A stretch of 64,000 bases of DNA from Pseudomonadota bacterium (GTDB taxonomy: Bacteria > Myxococcota_A > Polyangia > Polyangiales > Polyangiaceae): positions 62,001 through 126,000 of the forward strand of contig JAFAER010000160.1 of NCBI GenBank assembly GCA_023423895.1, read 5' to 3'. Made by a program: the position numbers and the translations under genes. Positions 52,223-61,373 of this stretch are shown here, one piece after another. Position 1 is the first letter of the stretch, and every line of letters begins with the position of its first letter. The notes under the pieces are model-generated. The model ran no database searches, was not told the origin of the DNA, and saw only the letters and a program-made list of their open reading frames with translations.

Positions 52223-54084
52223 AATCGGAACATCGAGTCATGACCTCAGCGCGTCTTCGTTCGCCGCTGCTCGTCACGTGCATCACCTTCACCACGCTCG
52301 CCTTCGTCGCGTGCGAGTCGAGCTCGCGCGGCCCCGTGTCGACGGACACTCCACGCTTCGAGCCCGACGGCGGTGACGCCGCGCCGCCGGCAGAGTGCGG
52401 GATGCTCCGCTGCTCGCGCGACCTGAAGTCGGTCCTTCGCGTGTGCGAGGGCAAAGAAGAGGTCGTCGAGCGTTGCGGTGAGGGATGGGGCTGCGGCGAC
52501 GGTCGCTGCGTCGACGCCTGCGCGAGCGCCGAGCTCTCGAAGGGCTCCACCGGATGTGCCTTCTGGGCGATCCCTCCGGAGGACACCTTCCGCGGTAGCG
52601 GATCGTGCTTCGCGGCGACGATCACGAACACGTGGGACAAGGCGATCACGATCTCCGCGGAGCTCGGCGCCGAGCCGCTGGACATCTCGAAGTCGACGTT
52701 CACCGCGGAACGGCAGGGCGATCGCGTCGTCCATACGCCGCTCGTAGGTCCGCTTCCTCCGGGTGGCGTCGCGCTCGTCTTCCTCTCCGAAGGAACTCCA
52801 CGCGGCGCTCCAGAAGACTTCAAGGCCTGTCCGGCGGAGGTGGAACCGGCGCTTCGCGGAAATCCGCTACGCCAGGGCACCACGATCGAGCGCGCGTTCC
52901 ACCTGAAGACCGACGCGCCCGTCAGCGCGTATTCGGTCTACCCGTACGGCGGCGCGTCTTCGATGGTCCCGGCCGCGACGCTGCTCTTGCCCGTGTCGTC
53001 GTGGGGGACGAACTACGTCACCGTCACGGCCGGCACGCTGCGAATGTCGGGCGGCAACTACCCGGTCGACGTCAACGCGGCGACGACGCTGCAGATCGTC
53101 GCCGACGAGGACGACACCGAGGTTCACATCCGCCCGAGCGCGGACATCGACGACGGCGACGGCGTTCCCGGCACGGCCGAGGGATTCGCCCGTTCGTGGA
53201 AGCTGTCGCGAGGGCAGGTCCTCCAGTTCGTGCAGAAACGCGAGCTCACGGGCAGCGCGCTCGAGTCGAACAAGCGCGTCGGCGTCTTCGGCGGGAGCGA
53301 GTGCACGTTCATCCCGTCTTCCTATACGGCGTGCGACTTTCTCCAGCAGCAGATACCGGCGCTCTCGCAGTGGGGGAGCGAATACGCGCTGGTTCCGTAT
53401 CCGACGCGCATCCCGTCGGCGGGCGGCGCGGAGATCCTCGAGCGCGTGCCGTGGCGTCTCGTCGGCGCCGTCGACGGGACGCGTTTGACGTGGGACCCGG
53501 TTCGCCCGAACGGTGCCCCGGAGACGCTCGCAGCCGGTGAGTCGATCACGTTCCTCACGGAGGACTTCACCGTCGTGAAGAGCCAGGACGCCGAGCACCC
53601 GTTCTACGCGGGCGTCTACATGACGGGCGCGAGCTTCAACGGCATGATGTCGACGGGCGGGGGCACGACGCAGACCGACACGCTCGGCGATCCGGACTAC
53701 GTGAACGTCGTCCCCACCGACCAGTTCCTCGATCGGTACGTGTTCTTCGCCGACTACACGTATCCGGAGACGAGCCTCACGATCGTCCGGAGGAAGACCG
53801 CAGACGGGTTCCGGCCTGTCGAGCTCGGCTGCGCGGGTGAGCTCGAGGGCTTCCGTCCTCTCGGCGCGACGGGCGAGTACGAGTTCGCCTGGGTGAAGCT
53901 CACGAGCGCAGGCATCGGCCAGACCTTCGCCAAGGGCAAGTGCAACTACGGCCGGCACGAGGCGCGGAGCGACGGTCCGTTCTCCGTCACCGTCTGGGGC
54001 ATCGGTCCGTACGCCAGCTACGGGTTCGCCGGGGGCATGGGCAGTCGTCCCCTGAATCCCGCGCGCATTCCGGTTCTGAACTGA
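52219..54084 (+). CDS. Cassette B-8: IgGFc-binding-domain lipoprotein
   Basis: 621 aa. Lipobox FVAC (Cys32), an Asp/Pro linker, a Cys-rich segment (CGMLRCSRDLKSV..CEGKEEVVERCGEGWGC), then the IgGFc-binding-type domain: SWGTNYVTVTAG, TLQIVADEDDTEVHI, GQVLQFVQKRELTGSAL, GVFGGSECTF, QQIPALSQWGSEYALV, PFYAGVYMTGA, YVFFADYTYPETSLTIVR. Clear paralogue of the gene at 38275 along its length. Last gene of cassette B, followed by a hairpin. Confidence 0.85.
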   Translation: MKSEHRVMTSARLRSPLLVTCITFTTLAFVACESSSRGPVSTDTPRFEPDGGDAAPPAECGMLRCSRDLKSVLRVCEGKEEVVERCGEGWGCGDGRCVDACASAELSKGSTGCAFWAIPPEDTFRGSGSCFAATITNTWDKAITISAELGAEPLDISKSTFTAERQGDRVVHTPLVGPLPPGGVALVFLSEGTPRGAPEDFKACPAEVEPALRGNPLRQGTTIERAFHLKTDAPVSAYSVYPYGGASSMVPAATLLLPVSSWGTNYVTVTAGTLRMSGGNYPVDVNAATTLQIVADEDDTEVHIRPSADIDDGDGVPGTAEGFARSWKLSRGQVLQFVQKRELTGSALESNKRVGVFGGSECTFIPSSYTACDFLQQQIPALSQWGSEYALVPYPTRIPSAGGAEILERVPWRLVGAVDGTRLTWDPVRPNGAPETLAAGESITFLTEDFTVVKSQDAEHPFYAGVYMTGASFNGMMSTGGGTTQTDTLGDPDYVNVVPTDQFLDRYVFFADYTYPETSLTIVRRKTADGFRPVELGCAGELEGFRPLGATGEYEFAWVKLTSAGIGQTFAKGKCNYGRHEARSDGPFSVTVWGIGPYASYGFAGGMGSRPLNPARIPVLN

Positions 54085-54125
54085 GCGCGACCTCGTCGCG
54101 CCCCGACCCAGAATGGCACGCAACT

Positions 54126-54154
54126 GCGAGCCGGCGGATTGAGCCGCCGCTCGC
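54126..54154. terminator. Hairpin after cassette B
   Basis: Arms GCGAG-C-CGGCGG and CCGCCG-CTCGC around ATTGAG, 42 nt after the last cassette gene. Eleven pairs with one bulged base, no T-tract; candidate terminator. Confidence 0.5.
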
Positions 54155-54179
54155 AGCCGGGCGGCGCTACTCTGGGCGA

Positions 54180-54821
54180 GTGTTGCGTCGGCTCGTCTGG
54201 GGGATCGTCGTTCCTCTGCTCGGCGCGTGTTCGCTCCTCACGTCTCTCGACGGGGCAACGGGCGGCACGTCGAGCGCCATCGAGGCGGGCGCCGACGACG
54301 GCGACGCCGCCTCCGACGGCACTGTCCAGCTAGGCGACGGAGGTGCGTGCGGCGTGCTGCGGCCAGTGGCCATCGTGGACGGCACGCCCGCTGGGTCCGT
54401 CGGGTTCACGTGTGACCTCGCGAACGCAGCGGAGCTCGATGGCAAGCTCGCCGGGCTCGACAGCCATTCGGGGAGCTCGGCCAAGGTCGGAAGCGAGAGC
54501 GTCACGTCCTGCTTCGAGGCCCGGTTCGACGGCGACATCGGAGAGCGCGTGGTCGTCCACGCGATGGCCAAGGCGAGCGCGTGTGGCGGCGGCTGCACCG
54601 GCGGATGTGAGGGCAGTCCGAAGCTGAAGATCTTCGCGGGGGCGTCGTCGACGACGCTGGAGTACGTCGGTCTGGTGACCGTCGATGCGGATGCAGGGCT
54701 CGAGCCGTACACCGTGTTCCGGAAGTCGACGGAGCCGGCGCGCATCGTGTTCGTCTGTCGAGCGTCGGGTGGCTCGTACGTCGATCCGGTCGTCGACGCC
54801 GTCACTGCCGAGTGCCGCTGA
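54180..54821 (+). CDS. Predicted lipoprotein, unknown function
   Basis: 213 aa from a GTG start; the longer open frame upstream overlaps the cassette and crosses the hairpin. Lipobox LLGAC (Cys17) and an Ala/Asp/Gly linker, then a beta-rich domain with a Cys-rich loop (CGGGCTGGCEG) and paired Cys near both ends. Looks like a jelly-roll or Ig-like exported domain. No family recognised. It follows cassette B in the same direction but has its own spacing. Confidence 0.65.
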   Translation: MLRRLVWGIVVPLLGACSLLTSLDGATGGTSSAIEAGADDGDAASDGTVQLGDGGACGVLRPVAIVDGTPAGSVGFTCDLANAAELDGKLAGLDSHSGSSAKVGSESVTSCFEARFDGDIGERVVVHAMAKASACGGGCTGGCEGSPKLKIFAGASSTTLEYVGLVTVDADAGLEPYTVFRKSTEPARIVFVCRASGGSYVDPVVDAVTAECR

Positions 54822-55046
54822 CCACTGCGGCGACGCGCCCGTGTGGTGCGCACCTTGCGCTCGAATTCTCGCCCAGGGCTGCGCAGGTTGCGCACTGCCT
54901 GTGCGCTCCTGCGCGGTCCGCTGCTGGCCCCGAAGCCTCCGATACGCCCTAGACTGATGGCAGGGCGCGTGCAGACGTACGCTCGCCACGTCGTGATGGC
55001 GTGGGCTTCTATTCGTGGGCGCTTTCGTCCGGGAGTTTCGACATAA

Positions 55047-56438
55047 ATGCGCAAGTACCTCTTCTTCTTCGGCCCTGCATCCGTGCTCGCGCTCGGGGCG
55101 CTCGTCGCCTGCGAGAGCGACCCCCCCGGCGGTGGGTCCACGCCCGAGCTCGACTCGGGGCTCCCCGACAGCAATCCGCCCCCTTACACGGACGGTGGCG
55201 GCGGCCCCGATGCCACGCCGGATGCGCCGGAGGTGCCTGGGGTGAACGTCACCGTCTTCGGCTACGGTGGACCGAAGGCCGGCGTTCGCGTCGTGTTCCA
55301 CGACGCCACCGGCGCGGTCATGGAGACGAAGCTCACCGGGCCGGACGGCAAAGCGAAGCACATCGGAGAGACGCCGGCGATGGCGAGCGCGCTCCTCTCG
55401 TTCGGCGAGTCGCGACGGATCGTCACGTGGACGGGCGTCGAGCTCGGCGACGATCTTCAGGTTCTCGACCGAGAAGAGGACGACCACATCGGCATGTACA
55501 GCATCACGCTGCCCGGTGAGCCCGACGGCGGCGCGAACACGTACATCGTCGAGAGCGAGTGCGACCGCAACCTGGCCTACGGGACGGCCGCCGAGCTCCC
55601 GCTGTACCGCAGCTGCACGCGCCCGAAGAACGCCGTGCTCGCGACGGCGCAATCCCGGGGCGACCTCCGCGGGTACGCCTTCAAGAAGGGCAATGCCGCC
55701 GTCACGGACGGAGGCACGGGCTCGTTCACGCTCGGGGCGTGGGTGACGCCGACGCCGTTCACGGTGGAGGTCACGAACCTGCCTCCCGAGACGTTCTATG
55801 AACCGTCGCTGCTCGAGATCGCCGACGGAGCGGGCTTCCGGAACTACGAGAGCAACCAGGAGGGCGCGACCACGACGTATGGCGTCGCGCCGGGGTTCGC
55901 GGACGCGTATCAGGCGAGCATCGACTTCCAGGAACGCGGTCGCGACCGGCGAGTCGCCAAGCGCGTCGCGCCGGGGACGCCGAACACGACGCTCGACTAC
56001 GACGCGATCCTGCCAGAGATCGAGGGAGCGGAGCTCGACGCGACGAACCCGCAGCGGCCGGTCGTGAGCTGGACCAGCGCTGCTCCGCTGACGACGACGG
56101 ACGGCGGGGTGATTCACGTCCGCTTCGACGGACCGCACGAGACGACGTTCGCATGGACCTTCGTGGTCCCGGGGAATGCCACGACCGTGACCGCGCCCGC
56201 AATGCCACCGGAGGCGGAGTCGTTCCTTCCGCCGGCTCCCGATTCGGGCACGGAGACCTACTTCTACTTGCCGCGCGTCATGTTCGTCGAGGGCGATGCC
56301 ATCCCGAGCTACGCCGCGTTCCGGCGTCAGCAGGGACTGTTCCTCGATCACACCACGAGCTTCAACGGTAGGGAGCTTCCGGTGCTCCCTGCGAACGGCG
56401 CGTACCGCACCACGAGCTGGGACGCCGTTCCGCTCTGA
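55047..56438 (+). CDS. Predicted lipoprotein with carboxypeptidase-regulatory-like domain
   Basis: 463 aa. Lipobox LVAC (Cys22), Asp/Pro/Gly linker to ~62, then VNVTVFGYGGPKAGVRVVFHD and TGPDGKAKHI, a pattern of CnaB/transthyretin-like (carboxypeptidase regulatory) domains. The remaining ~350 residues are beta-rich and unassigned. Exported; likely outer-membrane or surface-associated. 225 nt separate it from the previous gene, enough for its own promoter. Confidence 0.7.
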   Translation: MRKYLFFFGPASVLALGALVACESDPPGGGSTPELDSGLPDSNPPPYTDGGGGPDATPDAPEVPGVNVTVFGYGGPKAGVRVVFHDATGAVMETKLTGPDGKAKHIGETPAMASALLSFGESRRIVTWTGVELGDDLQVLDREEDDHIGMYSITLPGEPDGGANTYIVESECDRNLAYGTAAELPLYRSCTRPKNAVLATAQSRGDLRGYAFKKGNAAVTDGGTGSFTLGAWVTPTPFTVEVTNLPPETFYEPSLLEIADGAGFRNYESNQEGATTTYGVAPGFADAYQASIDFQERGRDRRVAKRVAPGTPNTTLDYDAILPEIEGAELDATNPQRPVVSWTSAAPLTTTDGGVIHVRFDGPHETTFAWTFVVPGNATTVTAPAMPPEAESFLPPAPDSGTETYFYLPRVMFVEGDAIPSYAAFRRQQGLFLDHTTSFNGRELPVLPANGAYRTTSWDAVPL

Positions 56439-56462
56439 AGTCCGCACGTCCACACGTTCGCG

Positions 56463-58139
56463 TCACATCGTTCGCAGCGTTCGGACGAACACGTAGACGA
56501 TGATCGCCTGGCCGAGCAGGCCGCTCCCCATGACGACGAGGGCGGCCTTCGGCCCGACGGCCAGCGTCGCGAACGCGAGGCTCACGCCCGTGACGACGGA
56601 AACGGCGAAGATGAACGCGTGCAGCGGCGTGAGCCCGCGGTCGGCGCGGCGGCGCGCCGAGTCGACCGCCTCGAGAAAGAGCTTCGTCAGCAAGACGAAC
56701 GCCGTCATCGCGAAGTAGGCGCCGCCGAACTCCTCGTGCGAGAGCAAGAAGTCGTAGGCGCCGTGGATGCCGACGACGAACAGCGACGTGCGCGTGAAGG
56801 CCGCCGCGTGTCTCTCCCGGTCCGACACGAAGTCGTCGAGCGCGGAGGCGAGCGTGCCGGTCAGCGCCATGTGGAAGAAGTTGGCGGTCAAGAACCGCCC
56901 GAGCCCCGTGTGCAGGTTCTCCTGCGCCAGGTAGTTCAGGTTCTCTTCCGCCGCGAAGCCGAGGCCGACGAACGCGCCGCACACGAGCACGTCGAGCTTG
57001 TCGCCCCAGCGCCGGAGGATGGGGAGCAGCGGCAAGAAGAGCAGCAGCTTCGAAGCCTCTTCACGGAGCCCGACGCCGAAGACGTAGAAGAGGATGTCCC
57101 GCGCCGGATCTCCGGTCTCGACCAGCTTCAGCTTCGCTTCTTCGATCGCGATGAGAAGGACGGTGGGAAAGACGCTCGCGACGCCGAGGGCGAACGCCGC
57201 GAGATACATCGGCAGCCGAAAGCGGATGCGCATCCCGAGCTTCCCGAGGCGCGCACAGAAGAACGCCCAGCCGAGCGCCGAGATCGCGCTGAGGACGAGG
57301 CCCGTTCCACCGAGATGCGGCGCCCACACGGCGGGGAGCCACCGCATCGCCGCGCGCCAGTCCTCATCGTGGACTGCCAGCTTGTACTTCGGGTGAGCGC
57401 CGGCCGCTGACGCGATCCGCGCATCAGCGAGCTTCTCGCGGAGCGTGTCCCACGCTTCGAGCGCGAGCCAGATCTCGAGCGATGCGTCGACGTCGGAGCG
57501 GCGGTCCGGGAACGCGAGCCCTTCTTCTTCGAAGAACCCAGCGGCCTCGGCGAGCCGGCTCTGGCGCTGCGCTTCGCGTCCGAGCAGGTGATTGGCCCAT
57601 GGCATCGGAGGCTCGCGCGCAGCGCCTTCGGTGACCTTCTCGTGGACGTCCGGCGGGATGGAGCGTGCGTGCAGACCACGTGAGAAGCGAGCGGCGATCG
57701 AGACATCCTGCGGGAGCGCGTCGAGCAAGGCGTCGAGCGCCTCTTCCGTCATCGGCGGCTCCGGATCCGGCAGGCCCATCGGCATCTCGTCGCGGAGCTT
57801 GGCGATGTTGTCGAGGAGACGTGCCTGGTCGTGCGCGTCGAGGAGCGCGAGAGCGAGCGGGACGCTGGGACGCTCGCGCAGGAGCCGCTCGTAGACCCGT
57901 TCGGCCTGCGCGGGCTTCCCGCTTCGCATCAACGTGTCGGCGCGCTGCTCGTCGGTGCGCGGCCGGTTCGTGAAGGTGATCAGCGCGAGCGCCAGGACGA
58001 AGGCGACGACGACGCCGACCAGCCCGGGGAGGACGAGACGCGGCTCGCCGTAGGATGTGTAGAAGAGTCCGCGTGCGCGCAAAGTCCGGGCATGTTCCGC
58101 CAGCGCCTTCCAGCGTGCAAGCTCAGGTGGCGAGCTCAT
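56463..58139 (-). CDS. PrsW-family intramembrane metalloprotease
   Basis: 558 aa. One N-terminal membrane helix (37-57), a soluble helical (TPR-like) region to ~270, then a multi-TM domain carrying the PrsW/CAAX-protease-like motifs: REEASK (359-364), AEENLNY (397-403), FHMALTG (422-428) and HGAYD (459-463). Glu and His residues in these motifs should hold zinc inside the membrane. PrsW proteins can cleave anti-sigma factors, so a link with the anti-sigma-like proteins of the cassettes is conceivable but untested. Confidence 0.88.
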   Translation of the reverse strand: MSSPPELARWKALAEHARTLRARGLFYTSYGEPRLVLPGLVGVVVAFVLALALITFTNRPRTDEQRADTLMRSGKPAQAERVYERLLRERPSVPLALALLDAHDQARLLDNIAKLRDEMPMGLPDPEPPMTEEALDALLDALPQDVSIAARFSRGLHARSIPPDVHEKVTEGAAREPPMPWANHLLGREAQRQSRLAEAAGFFEEEGLAFPDRRSDVDASLEIWLALEAWDTLREKLADARIASAAGAHPKYKLAVHDEDWRAAMRWLPAVWAPHLGGTGLVLSAISALGWAFFCARLGKLGMRIRFRLPMYLAAFALGVASVFPTVLLIAIEEAKLKLVETGDPARDILFYVFGVGLREEASKLLLFLPLLPILRRWGDKLDVLVCGAFVGLGFAAEENLNYLAQENLHTGLGRFLTANFFHMALTGTLASALDDFVSDRERHAAAFTRTSLFVVGIHGAYDFLLSHEEFGGAYFAMTAFVLLTKLFLEAVDSARRRADRGLTPLHAFIFAVSVVTGVSLAFATLAVGPKAALVVMGSGLLGQAIIVYVFVRTLRTM

Positions 58140-58162
58140 GCGCCCGCCACCGACTTCACCGT

Positions 58163-58186
58163 CTTCACCGTCGCGCGACGGTGAAG
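58163..58186. terminator. 24-bp perfect palindrome downstream of the FHA activator gene
   Basis: A fully self-complementary 24-nt sequence, reading CTTCACCGTCG from either end, sits 4 nt past the activator's stop codon and before the PrsW gene. It could act as a terminator hairpin or as a dimeric protein-binding site. Confidence 0.5.
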
Positions 58187-58190
58187 CTGC

Positions 58191-59639
58191 TCACTCCTCG
58201 GGTGCAGCGCGCCGCGTGATGCGGAAGCCGTACTTCTGCGCGAGCTGGTGCAGGTACATGCGGTCCATCCGCGCGGTGCGCGCGGCCTTGCTCATGTTCC
58301 CCTCGCACTCCTCGAGCAGCGGACCGATGTACGCGCGCTCGAACTTCTCGATCGCGCGCTCCTTCGCCAGGCGGAACGGGATCGAGCGATCGATCTCCGG
58401 CGGCGGGGAAGGGGCAACCGGCTGCGGCGAGGGCTCGCTCGGCTGCTCGTCACCGTTCAGCTTGAAGACGGGCATCGTCCCGCTCCGCATCGTGCGCATC
58501 GACGGCGGAGGTGCGTCGTCGAGGACGATGCTCCGCTCGACGTAGTTGCGGAGCTCGCGGACGTTGCCGGGCCAGTCGTGCTGCATCATCTGGTCGATGA
58601 CCTCCGGCGAGAACAGTCGCCCACCGTCGCGACGCCCGAACGCCGAGAGGAAGGAGTCGACGAGCAGCGGCAGGTCCTCGAGACGATCGCGCAGCGGCGG
58701 CACGCGCACGCTCACCTTGGCGAGACGGTAGAAGAGGTCGTCGCGGAAGCGCCCGCGGTTGACCTCGCGTTCGAGCTCGCGGTGCGTCGCCGCGATGACG
58801 CGGACGTCGACGCGGCGTGCGCGCGAGGTACCGACGCGGCGGACCTCGCGTTGTTCGAGGGCACGGAGGAGCTTCGGCTGCAGCTCGAGCGGAAGCTCGC
58901 CGATCTCGTCGAGGAAGACCGTGCCGCCGTCGGCAGCTTCGAAGGCACCTTCGCGATCGCGATCGGCGCCGGTGAACGCGCCGCGCACGTGGCCGAACAG
59001 CTCGCTCTCGACGAGCGCCGGCGAGATCGAGCCGCAGTCGACGACGACGAGCGGGCCCTGCGCGCGCGCGCTTCTCTGGACGATCTCGGTCGCGACGAGC
59101 TCCTTGCCCGTGCCGCTCTCGCCGTGGATGAGCGCGTCGATGTCGGCCGCCGCGACACGCTCGAGCGTCGCGAACAGCTTCTGCATCGCTGCGCTCGCGC
59201 CGATGAGCGAACCGAACGACGAGACGACGGGAAGAGACGCGCTCTCCCCACGGTCGGGACGAACGCGCAGGCGCGAGTCGCCGATCGTCAGCACCGCCTG
59301 CCCCTCCAGCTCAGCCGAGAGGATGCGCACGCCGTCGACGCGGGTCCCGTTCGTCGAGCCGGTGTCGACGATGCGCCAGGCCCCGCCCTCGCGCTGGATG
59401 CTGCAGTGGAACCTCGAGATGGTCGGATCATCGACCACTAGATCGTTCGATGCTGCGGAGCCTATCCTGCAGATCTCACCATCGTGAACGTAGGTTCGCG
59501 AGGAGGCGCGCCCGCACTCTCGCTCCACCTGGATGAACAATCGCGGGAGCTCGACCTCGACGCGGCGATCGCCGGCGAGGAGAGGGTTTTCCCACTTGGC
59601 CTTCGTGACGTCACGCGCGTTTCGACCTCGCGTCGACAT
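58191..59639 (-). CDS. FHA-domain sigma-54-dependent activator
   Basis: 482 aa from the ATG at 59639. FHA domain (about 55-118, with RIGSAASNDLVV, SRFHCS and TGSTNGT) that binds phosphothreonine, an AAA+ sigma-54 interaction domain (about 135-360: Walker A GESGTGKE at 163-170, GAFTGA at 210-215, Walker B FLDE), and a Fis-type HTH at the C-terminus (NMSKAARTARMDRMYLHQLAQKYG). FHA in place of a receiver implies control by a Ser/Thr kinase, and one is encoded next door. Typical of myxobacterial regulation. Confidence 0.95.
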   Translation of the reverse strand: MSTRGRNARDVTKAKWENPLLAGDRRVEVELPRLFIQVERECGRASSRTYVHDGEICRIGSAASNDLVVDDPTISRFHCSIQREGGAWRIVDTGSTNGTRVDGVRILSAELEGQAVLTIGDSRLRVRPDRGESASLPVVSSFGSLIGASAAMQKLFATLERVAAADIDALIHGESGTGKELVATEIVQRSARAQGPLVVVDCGSISPALVESELFGHVRGAFTGADRDREGAFEAADGGTVFLDEIGELPLELQPKLLRALEQREVRRVGTSRARRVDVRVIAATHRELEREVNRGRFRDDLFYRLAKVSVRVPPLRDRLEDLPLLVDSFLSAFGRRDGGRLFSPEVIDQMMQHDWPGNVRELRNYVERSIVLDDAPPPSMRTMRSGTMPVFKLNGDEQPSEPSPQPVAPSPPPEIDRSIPFRLAKERAIEKFERAYIGPLLEECEGNMSKAARTARMDRMYLHQLAQKYGFRITRRAAPEE

Positions 59640-59904
59640 GGGCAAAGAGTAGCTCAGGGCGACGAGCCCAGAACATCGGCCACGCGAGATCCCCGAACAT
59701 TGCGGGGTGTTGCCCTCAATGCCGTCTCGGATCCTCGGTGGTGTTGCAGACTTCGCACCGCCGCGCGCTCGCGCTTCTGCGGCGCACTGGACGAAGGCGT
59801 TATCGGCCGTTGCCTCGCACCCGCACACACGGGCTGACGTCGTCGACCCAGCCGTCCGTCACGTTCGATGCGCCGTGCTCGAGCTGCGAGCTCATCGTCA
59901 CGTC

Positions 59905-61170
59905 TCAGCGCTGCAGCTTCGGCGCGGGCAGGTCCATCGCCGGCGGCGGAGCCGTGGCCGAGCTCGAAGCCGGCGGAGCACCCTTGGAGACGAGCGCGAT
60001 CGCCGCCGCGACGACGCCGATCGTCACCATCGCGGTCGCGGCGAGCTTGAGCGTCGTCCGCCAGCGCGATGCGCGCGCCCCTTCCGGTGCGCTCGATGCA
60101 CTCGATGCACTCGATGGATGGACCGCGTGCATCGTGGGGCCGAGCGACGAGCTCGGGAGCATCCGCTCCGCTTCGAGGACGAGCTCGCGCGGGTCGAAGA
60201 GCGTCACCGCGAGCGGCGTCTCGATCGGCCCGAGCGAGGACGCCTTCGCTGCGTGAGAGGCGCCCGTTCGCGACGCGACGTACGCGGGGTCTGGAGCGAA
60301 GGCCGGCGGTGGAAGCGTGGGCAGCCACGTCGGATGTGCGGCGTGCCATGCCGAGCGCATCGCGCTCACGTCCGTCCAGCGCTCGGACTTGCGATAGGCG
60401 ATGGCCTTGTCGATCGCGTCGACGATCGCGCGGGGCAGCTCGGGCGCGGCGTCGGCGAGCGAGCGTGGCCGCGTCGACGCGCTCGCGAGCATCATCGCCG
60501 TCGGGTGCTGCGCGAGGTGCACGGGCTGTCCGCTGAGCGCGTAGAAGAGCGTCGCGCCGAGCGCCCAAACGTCGCTCTGCGCATCCATCCGGCTCGTCAT
60601 GCCGAGCGCTTGCTCGGGCGGCATGAACGACGGCGTCCCGACGACGTCCTGCGCGGCGTCGGCGGTTCGACCGCGCACCTTCGCGAGCCCGAAGTCGAGG
60701 ATCTTGATGCCGCCTCCATCGAGCACCATCACGTTTTGTGGCTTGAGGTCCCGGTGGATGACGCCGGCCGCATGAACTGCCGCGAGCGTGTCCATCATCG
60801 CGTCCGCGATCGGCATCACCTCGTCGAGCGGGATGCGTCCGCCGCGGATCTGTCGAAGGTCCTCGAGCGTCTGCCCGACGAGGAGCTCGAGGACGAGGAA
60901 GGGACAGCCGTCGTCCGTCATACCGTCTTCGAGGACCTTCACGACGCCCGGGTGCTCGATCGCGCTGACGAGATATCCCTCGGTGAGGAACCGATCGACG
61001 AGGTCTCGATCGTAGGTGAGCGAGGAGCGGAGCACCTTGATGGCGGCACGGCGGCCGTCATCGCGGTGGCTCGCGGCCCAAACGGTCGAGGTCCCTCCTT
61101 CGCCGATGACGTGCTCGGGCCGCCATCGGCCGCCGAGCAGCGTGCGCGCGTGGCTTGCCGACATCCGCAT
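59905..61170 (-). CDS. Membrane-anchored Ser/Thr protein kinase
   Basis: 421 aa. Hanks-type kinase domain at about 16-275: GEGGTSTVW glycine loop, Lys45 in AAIKVL, HRDLKPQN (139-146), DFG (159-161), and an activation segment with GTPSFMPPEQ. A juxtamembrane region of ~95 residues with short Ser/Ala repeats is followed by one transmembrane helix (about 374-396) and a short Pro-rich outside tail, so there is no large sensor domain. It neighbours an FHA-domain activator, its likely phospho-dependent partner. Confidence 0.93.
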   Translation of the reverse strand: MRMSASHARTLLGGRWRPEHVIGEGGTSTVWAASHRDDGRRAAIKVLRSSLTYDRDLVDRFLTEGYLVSAIEHPGVVKVLEDGMTDDGCPFLVLELLVGQTLEDLRQIRGGRIPLDEVMPIADAMMDTLAAVHAAGVIHRDLKPQNVMVLDGGGIKILDFGLAKVRGRTADAAQDVVGTPSFMPPEQALGMTSRMDAQSDVWALGATLFYALSGQPVHLAQHPTAMMLASASTRPRSLADAAPELPRAIVDAIDKAIAYRKSERWTDVSAMRSAWHAAHPTWLPTLPPPAFAPDPAYVASRTGASHAAKASSLGPIETPLAVTLFDPRELVLEAERMLPSSSLGPTMHAVHPSSASSASSAPEGARASRWRTTLKLAATAMVTIGVVAAAIALVSKGAPPASSSATAPPPAMDLPAPKLQR

Positions 61171-61373
61171 CGAGATGGGACGTTAGCGCGAGCATTCATC
61201 GCCGCGGTAAATCTCTGTTCCGACATGAAATTTTGGTGGTCGCACGAGCGCGCTTGTCGTGCACTCGCGCTGCAGGTGAGTGTGCCCCGCGTCGGTGATA
61301 CCGTTCGCGAACATGAGCTTTGCACGAGGCGTCGAGGCGAAGTGAGCGGGCGAGGCGAGGGAGCGAGGGCGTG

